Below, in pieces: positions 46,404-55,248 of a DNA stretch of 64,000 bases. The DNA is from Acidobacteriota bacterium (lineage in GTDB: Bacteria > Acidobacteriota > Holophagae > Holophagales > Holophagaceae), in the NCBI GenBank assembly GCA_005788175.1, contig SXYX01000006.1, forward strand, positions 36,019 through 100,018, read 5' to 3'. The position numbers and the translations under genes were made by a program. The first letter of the stretch is position 1; every line of letters starts with the position of its first letter. The notes below the pieces were generated by a model. It saw only the letters and a list, made by a program, of their open reading frames with translations. It had not been told where the DNA came from and ran no database searches.

Positions 46404-47456
46404 ATGCCCCTCCTAAGCCTCCCCTCCGGTTTTCCGACCGAGATTTGGACAGAGGTTAAGGTCAAAAAAGAGCTATTACCAGAAGAATCCTGGTTCATAG
46501 TAGGTGATTCTAAAGTTAGATCCTCGTGGGAGACTTGGGCTCCTTTACCCCCCCTTGGTGAACTTTGGCTCGATGTATCTGAACAAAAAAAATCAGTTGC
46601 CGAAGTCGTGAGGTGTCTAGAAGTTTGGTCTCAGATTCAGCTCCCTAAGCAGGCGGTAATTGTATGCGTAGGTGGTGGAGTTCTGAGCGATCTAGTGGGC
46701 CTAGCAACCTCGCTTTATCTGAGGGGTATTCATTGGCACATCTGGCCTACAACTCTTGTTGCCCAAGTTGATGCTTCCATCGGAGGTAAAACATCAGTTA
46801 ATTTGGGAGATGCTAAAAATCAAATGGGGACATACTATCCGCCTAAGCGTGTGGTGGTTTGTAATGAATTTCTAAAAACGCTTACACCATTAGATCTCCA
46901 AAATGGCCAGTGGGAAATTTTAAAGATGGCACTTCTTGAGGGTGATCGGGGCTGGCTAGCCTCACTTAATGACCGCCTCAGTCAGCCCACCGTAATTTCA
47001 TCACTCAGTGCTGATGTGGAGCGATGTATTTTCGCAAAAACATCAATTGTTCATAAAGATTTAAGAGACGAAGGAAATCGAAGACTCCTAAATCTTGGAC
47101 ATACCGTTGCCCATTCCATCGAAGCTGCTTCTCGGTTTCAAATTCCCCATGGCCAAGCCGTCGGCTTCGGTCTCCTGGTGGCCTGCTCAATGTCTTCATT
47201 ACTTGCCATATCTGAATTTCCACACTCCCTTACTGAAAAATGGATCCGAGAATTGCGTGCTTATTCCTATTCTTGGCCCTTATGGGATGAGAGTGCTCCT
47301 TTTTTTGCGTGGGATAAGAAAAAAGAAAATACAACCGGAGGTCAAACCTTCACTGAGCCATTGCCTCGAACAGGAGAGCGTGCAATTTTGGTAAGTTGCG
47401 GCATGGAGTCGTTTCATCGGGCATACGTCGAAGTTTATTCTCGTTTACAAACTTAA
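46404..47456 (+). CDS. aroB: 3-dehydroquinate synthase
   Basis: Second step of the shikimate pathway. The 350-residue protein carries the NAD site CVGGGVLSDLVG near residue 94, PTTLVAQVDASIGGKTSVN, and zinc ligands in GQWEILKMALLEGD (Glu), NLGHTVAHSIEA (His) and IPHGQAVGFGLL (His). It is divergent from the ABC exporter and ThiE-AroK fusion by 75 bases, so two shikimate enzymes lie near each other but are transcribed apart. Nothing unusual beyond that. Confidence 0.93.
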   Translation: MPLLSLPSGFPTEIWTEVKVKKELLPEESWFIVGDSKVRSSWETWAPLPPLGELWLDVSEQKKSVAEVVRCLEVWSQIQLPKQAVIVCVGGGVLSDLVGLATSLYLRGIHWHIWPTTLVAQVDASIGGKTSVNLGDAKNQMGTYYPPKRVVVCNEFLKTLTPLDLQNGQWEILKMALLEGDRGWLASLNDRLSQPTVISSLSADVERCIFAKTSIVHKDLRDEGNRRLLNLGHTVAHSIEAASRFQIPHGQAVGFGLLVACSMSSLLAISEFPHSLTEKWIRELRAYSYSWPLWDESAPFFAWDKKKENTTGGQTFTEPLPRTGERAILVSCGMESFHRAYVEVYSRLQT

Positions 47457-47522
47457 TGACCGTCGTTCAATTAAACTTGATAAAGAGATAAACTGCTAAA
47501 GACCCCTATTCGAATGGATTCT

Positions 47523-49334
47523 ATGTTCCCTTTATCTATCCTGATTTCAGTCTTCACGATGCAGAATCCTATTGCAGCCCAAGTCCAGCCAACTTCTCCA
47601 GGTATCCATCTGTTTCTTCAAGCTCGCAATCTTCAAAATCAGAGAAAATATACTTTGGCCCTCCCTGTCTACCAACAGTTTGAGGCCACAATGGGTTCAA
47701 GTCCCGAACTGAACCTAAGACTTGCTGAATGTTATAAAGAATTAGGCAAGCTGGAAAAAGCATGGGAAAAAATACAGAAAGCCCATGAACTCGCCCCCAC
47801 ACAACAAGAGATCACTATCCAATGGGGACTTATTGCCTATGCCCGCGCCAAAAAAGAAAATAAGTTCATACCAGCAGCTCGAACAGTTTTGAAATCTGCC
47901 ACAGAAAAGGTACCTCAAGAAATCGAATTATGGGGTCGAAATGCTGAACTTTGTGAGTCCGAGAATGATTATAGCGAAGCTCTTGAGTCATGGCTTAATG
48001 TCGTATCGCTTCGTGAGGATTTTATACCTGCATGGCAACGGATCTTAATTCTCTCCGAGCAACTTAATCGATATGAATCCCAGCGTCAATCTGTTCTGTA
48101 TCTAGTTAATCAAAGTGGCGACCAAAAATCACTTCAAGCTTTAGAAACTCTTGCCAATGAGCAATTGAAGAAAAATTATCTTGCGCACGCTGAAGAATCC
48201 TACGCTCTCTTATCTCAAGTCCTCAAAGTCGAACCAGATTCATGGGAAATTCTTGGACTCATACAATTAGATCTCAAGAAATATAGTCAGGCTTTGGAGA
48301 GTTTCAAGACTGCCTTAACTATAAGGCCCTCGCATCGTATCCGATTTGCTACTGCGCAGGCCGAAATCAAATTAAATAACTATGAAGAGGCTAGTAAATA
48401 TCTCCTGGCACTCTGGGACGAAATCAAAGATGATTTACAAAATCCGCTTAGGAAAAAAACCCAGACGATGCTTGTTTATAATTGGTTCCTAATGGAACGT
48501 TATAACTCATTATTAGAATTTGTTCGAAGTGATCAACAAAATAAAGGGGTTGATTCGATTGTTGCCATTCATACATTCATGTCATGGGTAGCTAAAGAAG
48601 ATTGGAGGGAAGCTCAAGCGCAATTACGCTATCTCCTAAACCTCAAGGAATCTGAAGTAGCTATCAATTTAAAAGAACTTCTACCTCCTTCAATGAATCT
48701 TTCTCGACTATCTCCAAGTCCCAATTTATTACGCGCTATCTCACAGCGATGCAGGGCGGAAATCCATCAATCTTTTATTGGAGAAGAGGCTTCTTTGGCT
48801 CTTTTAATGTCTTCCATGCTCTCGGAGCTCAACCCAACCGCTACAACTTTCATACTTGAGAGCAATTGTTGGAGTAATTTAGGTAAATCGACCGAATCGA
48901 TTGCAGCTTTGCGGAAAGCCATGGCTCTAGACCCGAAGAACACCACAATCTTAAACAATCTTGGCTATGCATTACTCGATCAATCAAGTTCTTTATTAGA
49001 AGCTTCTAATCTTTTAGAAGAAGCCTATAGACTTAGGCCCGAAGATGAACACATATTGGATTCCATCGGATGGCTTAGGTTTAAACAAAACCGCTACGCG
49101 GAATCTGAAAAATTATTACTCAAGGCCCAATCCTTAAATCCTCAAAGTTTTGATGTTCATGTCCATCTTTTTGAATGTTTCGCTGCCCAAGGTCGCGATG
49201 AAGAATCTCTATCTGCTCTAGAGGTAGCTTTAGCTCTACGCCAACGACAAGAAGAATTGCTCCTCAAACGTAGAGACGATCTTCGTCGCAAACTTAATCT
49301 AAAAAAACTTCAACTCACTTTGCCAAATCCATAG
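47523..49334 (+). CDS. Exported tetratricopeptide-repeat protein
   Basis: A protein of about 603 residues made of helix-pair TPR repeats. The start FPLSILISVFTMQNPIAAQ looks like a signal peptide if translation begins at the ATG at 47523; an ATG three codons upstream is the other choice. Repeats such as ELNLRLAECYKELGKLEKAWEKI and ILNNLGYALLDQSSSLLEASNLL are seen throughout. It likely acts as a protein-binding scaffold in the envelope. The next gene follows after 4 bases. A TPR gene followed by a small LolB-like gene recalls the lolB region of Gammaproteobacteria. Confidence 0.82.
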   Translation: MFPLSILISVFTMQNPIAAQVQPTSPGIHLFLQARNLQNQRKYTLALPVYQQFEATMGSSPELNLRLAECYKELGKLEKAWEKIQKAHELAPTQQEITIQWGLIAYARAKKENKFIPAARTVLKSATEKVPQEIELWGRNAELCESENDYSEALESWLNVVSLREDFIPAWQRILILSEQLNRYESQRQSVLYLVNQSGDQKSLQALETLANEQLKKNYLAHAEESYALLSQVLKVEPDSWEILGLIQLDLKKYSQALESFKTALTIRPSHRIRFATAQAEIKLNNYEEASKYLLALWDEIKDDLQNPLRKKTQTMLVYNWFLMERYNSLLEFVRSDQQNKGVDSIVAIHTFMSWVAKEDWREAQAQLRYLLNLKESEVAINLKELLPPSMNLSRLSPSPNLLRAISQRCRAEIHQSFIGEEASLALLMSSMLSELNPTATTFILESNCWSNLGKSTESIAALRKAMALDPKNTTILNNLGYALLDQSSSLLEASNLLEEAYRLRPEDEHILDSIGWLRFKQNRYAESEKLLLKAQSLNPQSFDVHVHLFECFAAQGRDEESLSALEVALALRQRQEELLLKRRDDLRRKLNLKKLQLTLPNP

Positions 49335-49338
49335 CATT

Positions 49339-49788
49339 ATGCGACCTTACCTTCACTTCCTTATGCCATGCCTTGTAATGGCTCAAGAGATCGGTCCTAT
49401 TTCTTATCAAGGGTCTTACGCGTGGACCTACAAAGCTTATAAACAAGAGGGAATGGGTACTCTAAGATTGCTCATTGAGGGTGAGCGCTTCGCAGCTGAA
49501 GTTCGAGTGGCCGGCATGTTGCAAGCAACTATAGAAGGAACCGTTTCTAATGGTTTCCATCTCCGGAAAGAAAGCGGGGAGCCTCCACAATTTTTTAATA
49601 AACTTTCCGAGATTCCGTTACTAATCAGGCTACCGATTGATCGCCCCCACGACCTAATTCCTCTTCTTGAAGGTCAAAGTCCTCTCCTACAAGTACAAGA
49701 ACGAGATACTAAAGGTCCTCTTAAGTATTATTGTGAGTCGAGAGATTCTCAGGGGCGTATGGTCAAACTTTGGCTCACACGCAAGTAA
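49339..49788 (+). CDS. Small secreted beta-rich protein, LolB-like fold possible
   Basis: A 149-residue protein with a short hydrophobic N-terminus (LHFLMPCLVMAQ) that suggests export. The body alternates strands, such as MGTLRLLIEGERFAAEVRVAG, and ends in YYCESRDSQGRMVKLWLTRK. The pattern is similar to LolB or related lipoprotein-binding folds, but there is no proper lipobox cysteine. It starts 4 bases after the TPR gene and is likely cotranscribed. I do not recognise a named family with certainty. Confidence 0.55.
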   Translation: MRPYLHFLMPCLVMAQEIGPISYQGSYAWTYKAYKQEGMGTLRLLIEGERFAAEVRVAGMLQATIEGTVSNGFHLRKESGEPPQFFNKLSEIPLLIRLPIDRPHDLIPLLEGQSPLLQVQERDTKGPLKYYCESRDSQGRMVKLWLTRK

Positions 49789-49807
49789 GGTCTTGCACAT
49801 CGACTTT

Positions 49808-50629
49808 TTAACGAGGAGGCTGCGGTTTTCCTGCATCAATCCAAGCCGATAGAATCATATTACCTATACTTTGACTGCTTGCATGCATTCTCTGAATGAC
49901 GGTGGTGCCCTCGAGGGTCCAGAAGGCTTCCCAATATTCCTGCGTATTTCTCTGAATGCCAGTCTGAGTTTGTGACATAGCTGATTGATCTGAGGCAAGC
50001 ACTTTCGGAACTAAAGCAAAAGACTCATTGATCCAAGAGAATGAAATCGATGTGGGCTTACTATAAGGCTTGGCCTCTTTTATTTCGATCATATTTTGAT
50101 CCACGAATTTCTGAACCAATTGGGATTCCCAAGCACTGTGAAGTCCTTTTTGGTTCGTCAGCTGTCCATCATAATTGATAGTTGAGTGAAGAGGTACATG
50201 GGCGTCTGCCACATAATGACCTAGCTCTGAAGATAGGCGAACGACCTCTTCAATATCTTTTTTTCGGAACGCTTCAACCAAGAGCTCATAAAATTCATTT
50301 ACTCTCCATGGCACTGTTCCAGTTCTCTGGAATTTATCAGCTCCCACTCGAACTGATGCTTCCTCGATGGTGAGTGGCGCCAACCGTTCAGCCTGATAGA
50401 TCTCTAAATTCAAAAAGTGATGTGGGGCCTCGGACCGATCTGTGGACCGTTTTTGATCAGGATAGATTGAACGCTCCTCAAAATAGGCCTCTTGGCCGAT
50501 GAACCAAGCCTTCGTCTCTGGAGGTAGGGTTTTCAGCGATTGCGTACTAATAATTTTATGGGCCTTAAACCCCCAGGCCTGAAGGGGGAAAACAAGACAA
50601 AAACCAAGCAAGATTTTGATTTGTTTCAT
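49808..50629 (-). CDS. S1/P1 nuclease-type secreted zinc enzyme
   Basis: A 273-residue exported zinc hydrolase of the S1/P1 nuclease and phospholipase C fold. A signal peptide (about 1-20) would expose the tryptophan in AWGFKAHKI, which ligates zinc in this family. Further ligands are in APHHFLNLE and ELGHYVADAHVPLHSTINYDGQ. Nucleic acids or phospholipids may be the substrate, perhaps for phosphate supply. It stands alone between the small secreted protein gene and lepB, 24 bases from the end of the latter, on the same strand. Confidence 0.85.
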   Translation of the reverse strand: MKQIKILLGFCLVFPLQAWGFKAHKIISTQSLKTLPPETKAWFIGQEAYFEERSIYPDQKRSTDRSEAPHHFLNLEIYQAERLAPLTIEEASVRVGADKFQRTGTVPWRVNEFYELLVEAFRKKDIEEVVRLSSELGHYVADAHVPLHSTINYDGQLTNQKGLHSAWESQLVQKFVDQNMIEIKEAKPYSKPTSISFSWINESFALVPKVLASDQSAMSQTQTGIQRNTQEYWEAFWTLEGTTVIQRMHASSQSIGNMILSAWIDAGKPQPPR

Positions 50630-50653
50630 CGAGAGTAGTCCTAAAAAACTTTT

Positions 50654-51514
50654 TTATCGTGGTATGTAGCCAGTGCGCTCCCAACGAGTACGCACGAAAA
50701 AGAATCGAACAGTGTCTGTGATATCGATTAACACATCTAGGGGGCCTTGAGGTACGCGACCATTCTCGTAATCCTTATCGCCTTCTCGAAAACTCCACCA
50801 AACTAAAAAGGGCCTTCCGCGAAGATGATCAATAGGAACGAAACCCCAGTAACGTGAATCCATGCTGTTATCCCTATTGTCGCCCATTGCAAAAAGATAA
50901 CCTGGAGGAATCTTCAATAAAGGAAGATTATCCGCAAAACTATCGACAATGAGACTTTGCATTCCTTGTCTATTCATATCGAGAGTATCTGACTCTGAGA
51001 AAGGCCAAGATCCCTTGGGGGGCGTTGAGATTCCGGCAAAGCGCTCTATAGGCCATGGTCCCGAAATAACATCGCCAGACTGGCGTCCGATATTATCGAT
51101 AGCGGGCTGGGGGATATGGTATTGAAAAGTATTGGTGATCAGTTGTCCATTTATATAAAGTCTTTTATTTTTGATTTCTAATGTATCCCCTGGAAGTGCA
51201 ACAGCTCGTTTAACATAATCCTGCTCGCGATCAATAGGCCAACGAAAAGTAATAATATCGCCGCGCTGAACCGGACGTATCGGCGAGATCGCACGCTCAA
51301 AATCCGAGGATGCACTAGCAAAAATAAATTTGTTGATGAGTAAATGGTCTCCAATCATTAAGGTTTCCCGCATTGATCCAGTTGGAATTTTAAATTGTTG
51401 AGCTACGAATGTCTTAAAGAAAAAAATAATAATCATCGCAAAAGCGATTACTTCTGCATTATCCCGAATTGATCCCTTCTCAACTCCGGGAATAACAATA
51501 CTTTCGTCGGCCAT
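50654..51514 (-). CDS. lepB: Signal peptidase I
   Basis: Cuts signal peptides off exported proteins at the inner membrane. I start it at the ATG at 51514 (MADESIVIPG), with GAGGGA upstream; the open frame extends 21 codons. The 286-residue protein has a membrane helix (VIAFAMIIIFFFKTFVA), the serine nucleophile in IPTGSMRETL, the lysine base in DYVKRAVALPGD and GDNRDNSMDSRYWGFVP. Length suits the family. It is divergent from the DciA-like gene. Confidence 0.94.
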   Translation of the reverse strand: MADESIVIPGVEKGSIRDNAEVIAFAMIIIFFFKTFVAQQFKIPTGSMRETLMIGDHLLINKFIFASASSDFERAISPIRPVQRGDIITFRWPIDREQDYVKRAVALPGDTLEIKNKRLYINGQLITNTFQYHIPQPAIDNIGRQSGDVISGPWPIERFAGISTPPKGSWPFSESDTLDMNRQGMQSLIVDSFADNLPLLKIPPGYLFAMGDNRDNSMDSRYWGFVPIDHLRGRPFLVWWSFREGDKDYENGRVPQGPLDVLIDITDTVRFFFVRTRWERTGYIPR

Positions 51515-51591
51515 GGTAGATTCCCTCTTTCTATGATTTTGCCCTAAATCAAGTTTCATTCCCCATATAAGGGGCAAGATACAATGAGGAC

Positions 51592-51978
51592 ATGACTATT
51601 AAAAGACTTGGCCAAGGATTGCGAGGTCCTTATGCCTCTCCATTGAAGCCTCATGTCCTCGAACGCCTTCAAAATACCTGGGGGTATTTAGTCGGTCCCT
51701 TGATTGCCCAAAAAACATTTCCAATTGAATTAAGGGGTTCAAAATTAGTTGTTGGGTGCTCGGATCTTGTCGCCTTGCCCGCTCTTCAGGCTTCAAGCAT
51801 GAAGTCATGGCCACAATTACGTGATCGTTTGAAAACTCATACAGGCGTTCAAATCACAAGTTTAGTGATCATCCCCTCAGATCCCCCATCGCCTCGTACC
51901 ATTAAGACCCAAGAAGAAGACATCTTCAAAACAGCTTTAGACCTTCTAAGGAAACGTGCCAAGTCATCGAAAAGGTAA
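51592..51978 (+). CDS. DUF721/DciA-like protein
   Basis: A 128-residue protein of the DUF721 family, which includes DciA, the DnaB helicase loader of many bacteria. The core reads [40 protein letters not shown], with the family's W...VG..IA.h..p.....G.L.v.v pattern near residues 28-70. Helicase loading is inferred by family; no motif proves it. It ends about 9 bases from tRNA-Pro on the other strand. Confidence 0.7.
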   Translation: MTIKRLGQGLRGPYASPLKPHVLERLQNTWGYLVGPLIAQKTFPIELRGSKLVVGCSDLVALPALQASSMKSWPQLRDRLKTHTGVQITSLVIIPSDPPSPRTIKTQEEDIFKTALDLLRKRAKSSKR

Positions 51979-51986
51979 CTGCAGTA

Positions 51987-52063
<77 letters not shown>

Positions 52064-52168
52064 AGGGTAGCCTCTTAATGTAACGAAATCTGGGGTGTCC
52101 GTCTACCCTTCTTACATTGTCTACAGAGATTGGGTAGTCTCTAAGAGAGAAACTATTCGGATATCAGA

Positions 52169-53131
52169 TTGGACCCTAAACTACATCTTCATTTTTTACG
52201 AATAGCGGAAGATGCTGCTTTAGCGTGTGCTCCCTCCATAGGACATGGAGACCGGAAAGAGAGTGATAGGTTAGCAGTAGAAGCCATGCGGCATGCAATG
52301 AAATCTGTACCTATGCAAGGGACGATTGTTATTGGAGAAGGCGAACGCGATGAAGCACCGATGTTATTCATTGGAGAACAAGTAGGACTCGGAGGAGAAA
52401 AAATTGATATTGCTGTAGATCCTCTTGAAGGTACGAATTTATGTGCAGAAAATCTTCCTAACGCTATTACGGTTCTTGCTGCGGCACCTGAAATGGGTTT
52501 ACTCCATGCCCCCGACCTCTATATGGAAAAACTAGCAGTCGGTCCAGCCTGCAAGGGTCAAGTGAATATTGAGTGGTCTGTTGAAAGAAACCTTAGGGCG
52601 ATTTCAAAAGCTCTTAACCTTCCTTTAAATGACATTCATATTACTGTTCTCGATCGCCCTCGCCACCAAACGCTCATTGAATCAATTCGCTCAACTGGAG
52701 CTCATATCAATCTTATTTCTGATGGAGATCTAAGTGGCTGTATTTTGGCTTCACTTAGCGGTTCCGGAACTCATGGCGTCATGGGAACAGGTGGAGCACC
52801 AGAAGGTGTTCTTGCTGCTGCAGCCTTGAAATGTTTGGGAGGCGAAATTCAGGGACGCTTAGTCACGGACCACAATACTGCCAGTCGAGCTTCGGCGGAA
52901 AAAATGGGCGTTGATTTCAATAAGACCTATTTCACCGATGACCTTGCTCCGGGTTCTGAGATTATCTTTGTTGCATCAGGTGTCACTTCTGGGGATTTAG
53001 TTCAAGGTATTACTCATCATGGCAACAGTCGTGAGGTCTTCAGCGTGCTCCTATCCACGGGGCTTAAAGGTTTACGTCACTATCAATCCACCCTTTCACA
53101 AGATGGAATACGAACTACGATCGCTCTTTAG
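52169..53131 (+). CDS. glpX: Fructose-1,6-bisphosphatase class II
   Basis: Dephosphorylates fructose-1,6-bisphosphate in gluconeogenesis. The 320-residue protein begins with a TTG at 52169 and the usual LRIAEDAALACAPSIGHGDRKESDRLAVEAMR segment. Metal and substrate motifs are VIGEGERDEAPML near 51-63, DPLEGTN near 84-90, and GTGGAPEGVLAAAALKCLGG. Its stop interlocks with the stop of the convergent YibQ-type gene in four bases (53128-53131). The tRNA-Pro upstream is on the other strand. Confidence 0.93.
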   Translation: MDPKLHLHFLRIAEDAALACAPSIGHGDRKESDRLAVEAMRHAMKSVPMQGTIVIGEGERDEAPMLFIGEQVGLGGEKIDIAVDPLEGTNLCAENLPNAITVLAAAPEMGLLHAPDLYMEKLAVGPACKGQVNIEWSVERNLRAISKALNLPLNDIHITVLDRPRHQTLIESIRSTGAHINLISDGDLSGCILASLSGSGTHGVMGTGGAPEGVLAAAALKCLGGEIQGRLVTDHNTASRASAEKMGVDFNKTYFTDDLAPGSEIIFVASGVTSGDLVQGITHHGNSREVFSVLLSTGLKGLRHYQSTLSQDGIRTTIAL

Positions 53132-54009
53132 TTTTCTAAAAGAACTTTGCTGGGCAGAATGAATTCGACTTCTTTAGTCGCGACAGGTATGAGACGCTGA
53201 AGCGCATTGAGTGTCTCGGGATAAACATGACCAATGATGATGACTTGGCCTTGTTGTTTAGCAATTTTCAATCCTCTTTTCCATTGAATTTCAATGGCTT
53301 TAAATTCTTTAACATCATCGAGAAAAACATGTCGAGAGGCCTGAGGTATTTGAAGTTTCTCCGCAACCTCCGCTGCTACAGTCGTGACAGCAGTACGACT
53401 ATCAATGAAAAATATTCGCTGGGCTTTGATCTCTTGAAGAATCCAATTCATCTTGACTCTATCTGATGTCACAACAGATCCCATGTGATTATTGGCACCG
53501 ACAACATGAGGCACTGCCTGTAGCGCCTTTCGTACTCTTCGGATCATTTCTTGTTCGGTCAGCGAATCGAGAAGTGCATCCGGTCCTGGATTAGCTAATG
53601 CCCGGCCTTCCATAGGTAAATGCAGCATGACATCTTTCTTATTCTGCTTGAGACGTTCTGCACTTGATCGACTTTCAGGTTGATATGGTAAAACAGCACC
53701 GGCAAAAGGCACGGGGAGACGACAAAAAGCTTCAACGATATCTGTATTCACGTATCCAAAATCATCAATGATTAAAATTACACGAGGACGATCTGTCCTC
53801 GGACGTGAGGATAAAGTTGATGAAGGAGGCTTAATGGGTGATGCCCGTGGAACATCCTTTACTTTTGACTTCAGTAGTGCCGGAGGGGACTGTGGAGGGG
53901 CAATAGAAGTTACACGGAAATAAAAGAAACTTCCAATTAAGACGATAACTAAAGCAGCTAGCCAAATCCGTATTGATGTCAAAACAAAAAAAGATCGAGA
54001 GGAGGGCAT
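53128..54009 (-). CDS. Divergent polysaccharide deacetylase, YibQ type
   Basis: A 293-residue exported or membrane-anchored protein with one N-terminal helix (WLAALVIVLIGSFFYFRV), a Pro/Ser-rich linker (about 34-70) and a deacetylase-like NodB-fold domain. It carries RVILIIDDFGYVNTDI, VMLHLPMEGR and GANNHMGSVVTSD. Such proteins often lie next to a murein-hydrolase activator or S41 peptidase gene; here the S41-like gene is directly upstream and its stop overlaps this ATG (TAATG). A cell-wall remodelling role is inferred from that. Confidence 0.85.
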   Translation of the reverse strand: MPSSRSFFVLTSIRIWLAALVIVLIGSFFYFRVTSIAPPQSPPALLKSKVKDVPRASPIKPPSSTLSSRPRTDRPRVILIIDDFGYVNTDIVEAFCRLPVPFAGAVLPYQPESRSSAERLKQNKKDVMLHLPMEGRALANPGPDALLDSLTEQEMIRRVRKALQAVPHVVGANNHMGSVVTSDRVKMNWILQEIKAQRIFFIDSRTAVTTVAAEVAEKLQIPQASRHVFLDDVKEFKAIEIQWKRGLKIAKQQGQVIIIGHVYPETLNALQRLIPVATKEVEFILPSKVLLEN

Positions 54010-55199
54010 TAGGAACCCTTGATCCCCCGAGCAGAAGCCTCGAGATTATCTAGAATGAAATCAAGCAATCGCTCACGGGAACCAAAATCTTTGATCGGTT
54101 GGTCAACGTTCACTCCCGTTTGATCTAATTTCTCAAGTCCGGCTCCAGTCCAACGCTCCGATACAAGCTCCAAAGCCCCACCTTGACTCAAGGGAACTCT
54201 AGCCAAGGCTACTCCGAGGCCAGCCGTTCGACTACCTAGGATTTTTGCTTTACCAAGACGTTTAAGGGCTGAGGCAAGGAGTTCTGCTACCCCAGAGGTT
54301 GATGCATCCTGGAGAACGATTAATTTCATCGAGCCACGCGTACCTGATGAATTGATAACAAGATTAAGTTCAGGTTTATTGTTGGGTCGGACGATTGCAA
54401 ATGTGCCCTGACTACATAATAGGTCAGCAATATTTCGAGCAACCTCGATCGAACCCTCACTATTATTTCTCAAATCTAAGATGAGAGTCTGACTCGATTT
54501 TAGGCGCGCCAAGATATTTTCGAATTCTTTATCGCGACCTATTTTTAAATCCGGAAGAGATATCAAGGTTCCCCTTGGAGATGTTTGCAAACTTATTGGA
54601 TTATTCGGGATGACTTCAAGTTTTAAAATCGTCTTTTCGGCTTTGACAGCATCTTGTGGAAATCGTTGTACTTCAAGTTGCGTGCCGTTTGTACCCTTCA
54701 TGAGTCGTTGCATTTTCCATGCACTCATATTGTTCAATGTTTGGTTATTCAAGCGTCGTATGACTTCGCCGGGACGAATACCTGCACGATCTGCTGGCCC
54801 TTGAGGGACCACGGAAAGAACCGTCGCATAAATACCTCTTTTAACCAAAGTCATACCGGTCGAGGCGTCTCCGGAATCTTCCTCTTTGAGGTCGGAAATA
54901 CTCAACCAAGAATTAAAGGGGTGCAATTTTTCTAAGGCCGACTGAATACCCCCATTGATGGCTAATTCTATATTAGGGCTATTAACATAACGATCATCAA
55001 TGAGCTCGAGAATATCTTGAATATCCGTCAGACCAGCTAATTCGTCTCGATTGATATCGATCTTTTTTGTAGTAGTTGGATCTTGGGGGTTTACCGCAGT
55101 TGCGGGAGTGCTCCATTTGCGCGTTGAACTCCAATATGGAGTTGTCACACCTAAGATGATGGGCAAAGTACCTAAGACAAGCCAATTGCGCGGATTCAT
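54009..55199 (-). CDS. S41-like C-terminal-processing peptidase family, active site altered
   Basis: A 396-residue protein with an N-terminal membrane anchor (WLVLGTLPIILGVTTPYW), a PDZ domain (about 110-200, GIYATVLSVVPQGPADRAGI and GEVIRRLN) and an S41-type domain (LRNNSEGSIEVARNIADLL). The usual nucleophile region SASASE reads STSGVAE and the usual lysine region TFGKG reads TAGLG, so the catalytic lysine is a leucine. The protein may be inactive or use other residues. It is translationally coupled to the YibQ-type gene; in other bacteria this pair is linked to murein-hydrolase control. Confidence 0.85.
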   Translation of the reverse strand: MNPRNWLVLGTLPIILGVTTPYWSSTRKWSTPATAVNPQDPTTTKKIDINRDELAGLTDIQDILELIDDRYVNSPNIELAINGGIQSALEKLHPFNSWLSISDLKEEDSGDASTGMTLVKRGIYATVLSVVPQGPADRAGIRPGEVIRRLNNQTLNNMSAWKMQRLMKGTNGTQLEVQRFPQDAVKAEKTILKLEVIPNNPISLQTSPRGTLISLPDLKIGRDKEFENILARLKSSQTLILDLRNNSEGSIEVARNIADLLCSQGTFAIVRPNNKPELNLVINSSGTRGSMKLIVLQDASTSGVAELLASALKRLGKAKILGSRTAGLGVALARVPLSQGGALELVSERWTGAGLEKLDQTGVNVDQPIKDFGSRERLLDFILDNLEASARGIKGS

Positions 55200-55248
55200 A
55201 TGATTAGTTTATCAGCGCATTGAGAGCGAACTAAAAATTCTGATAGCC

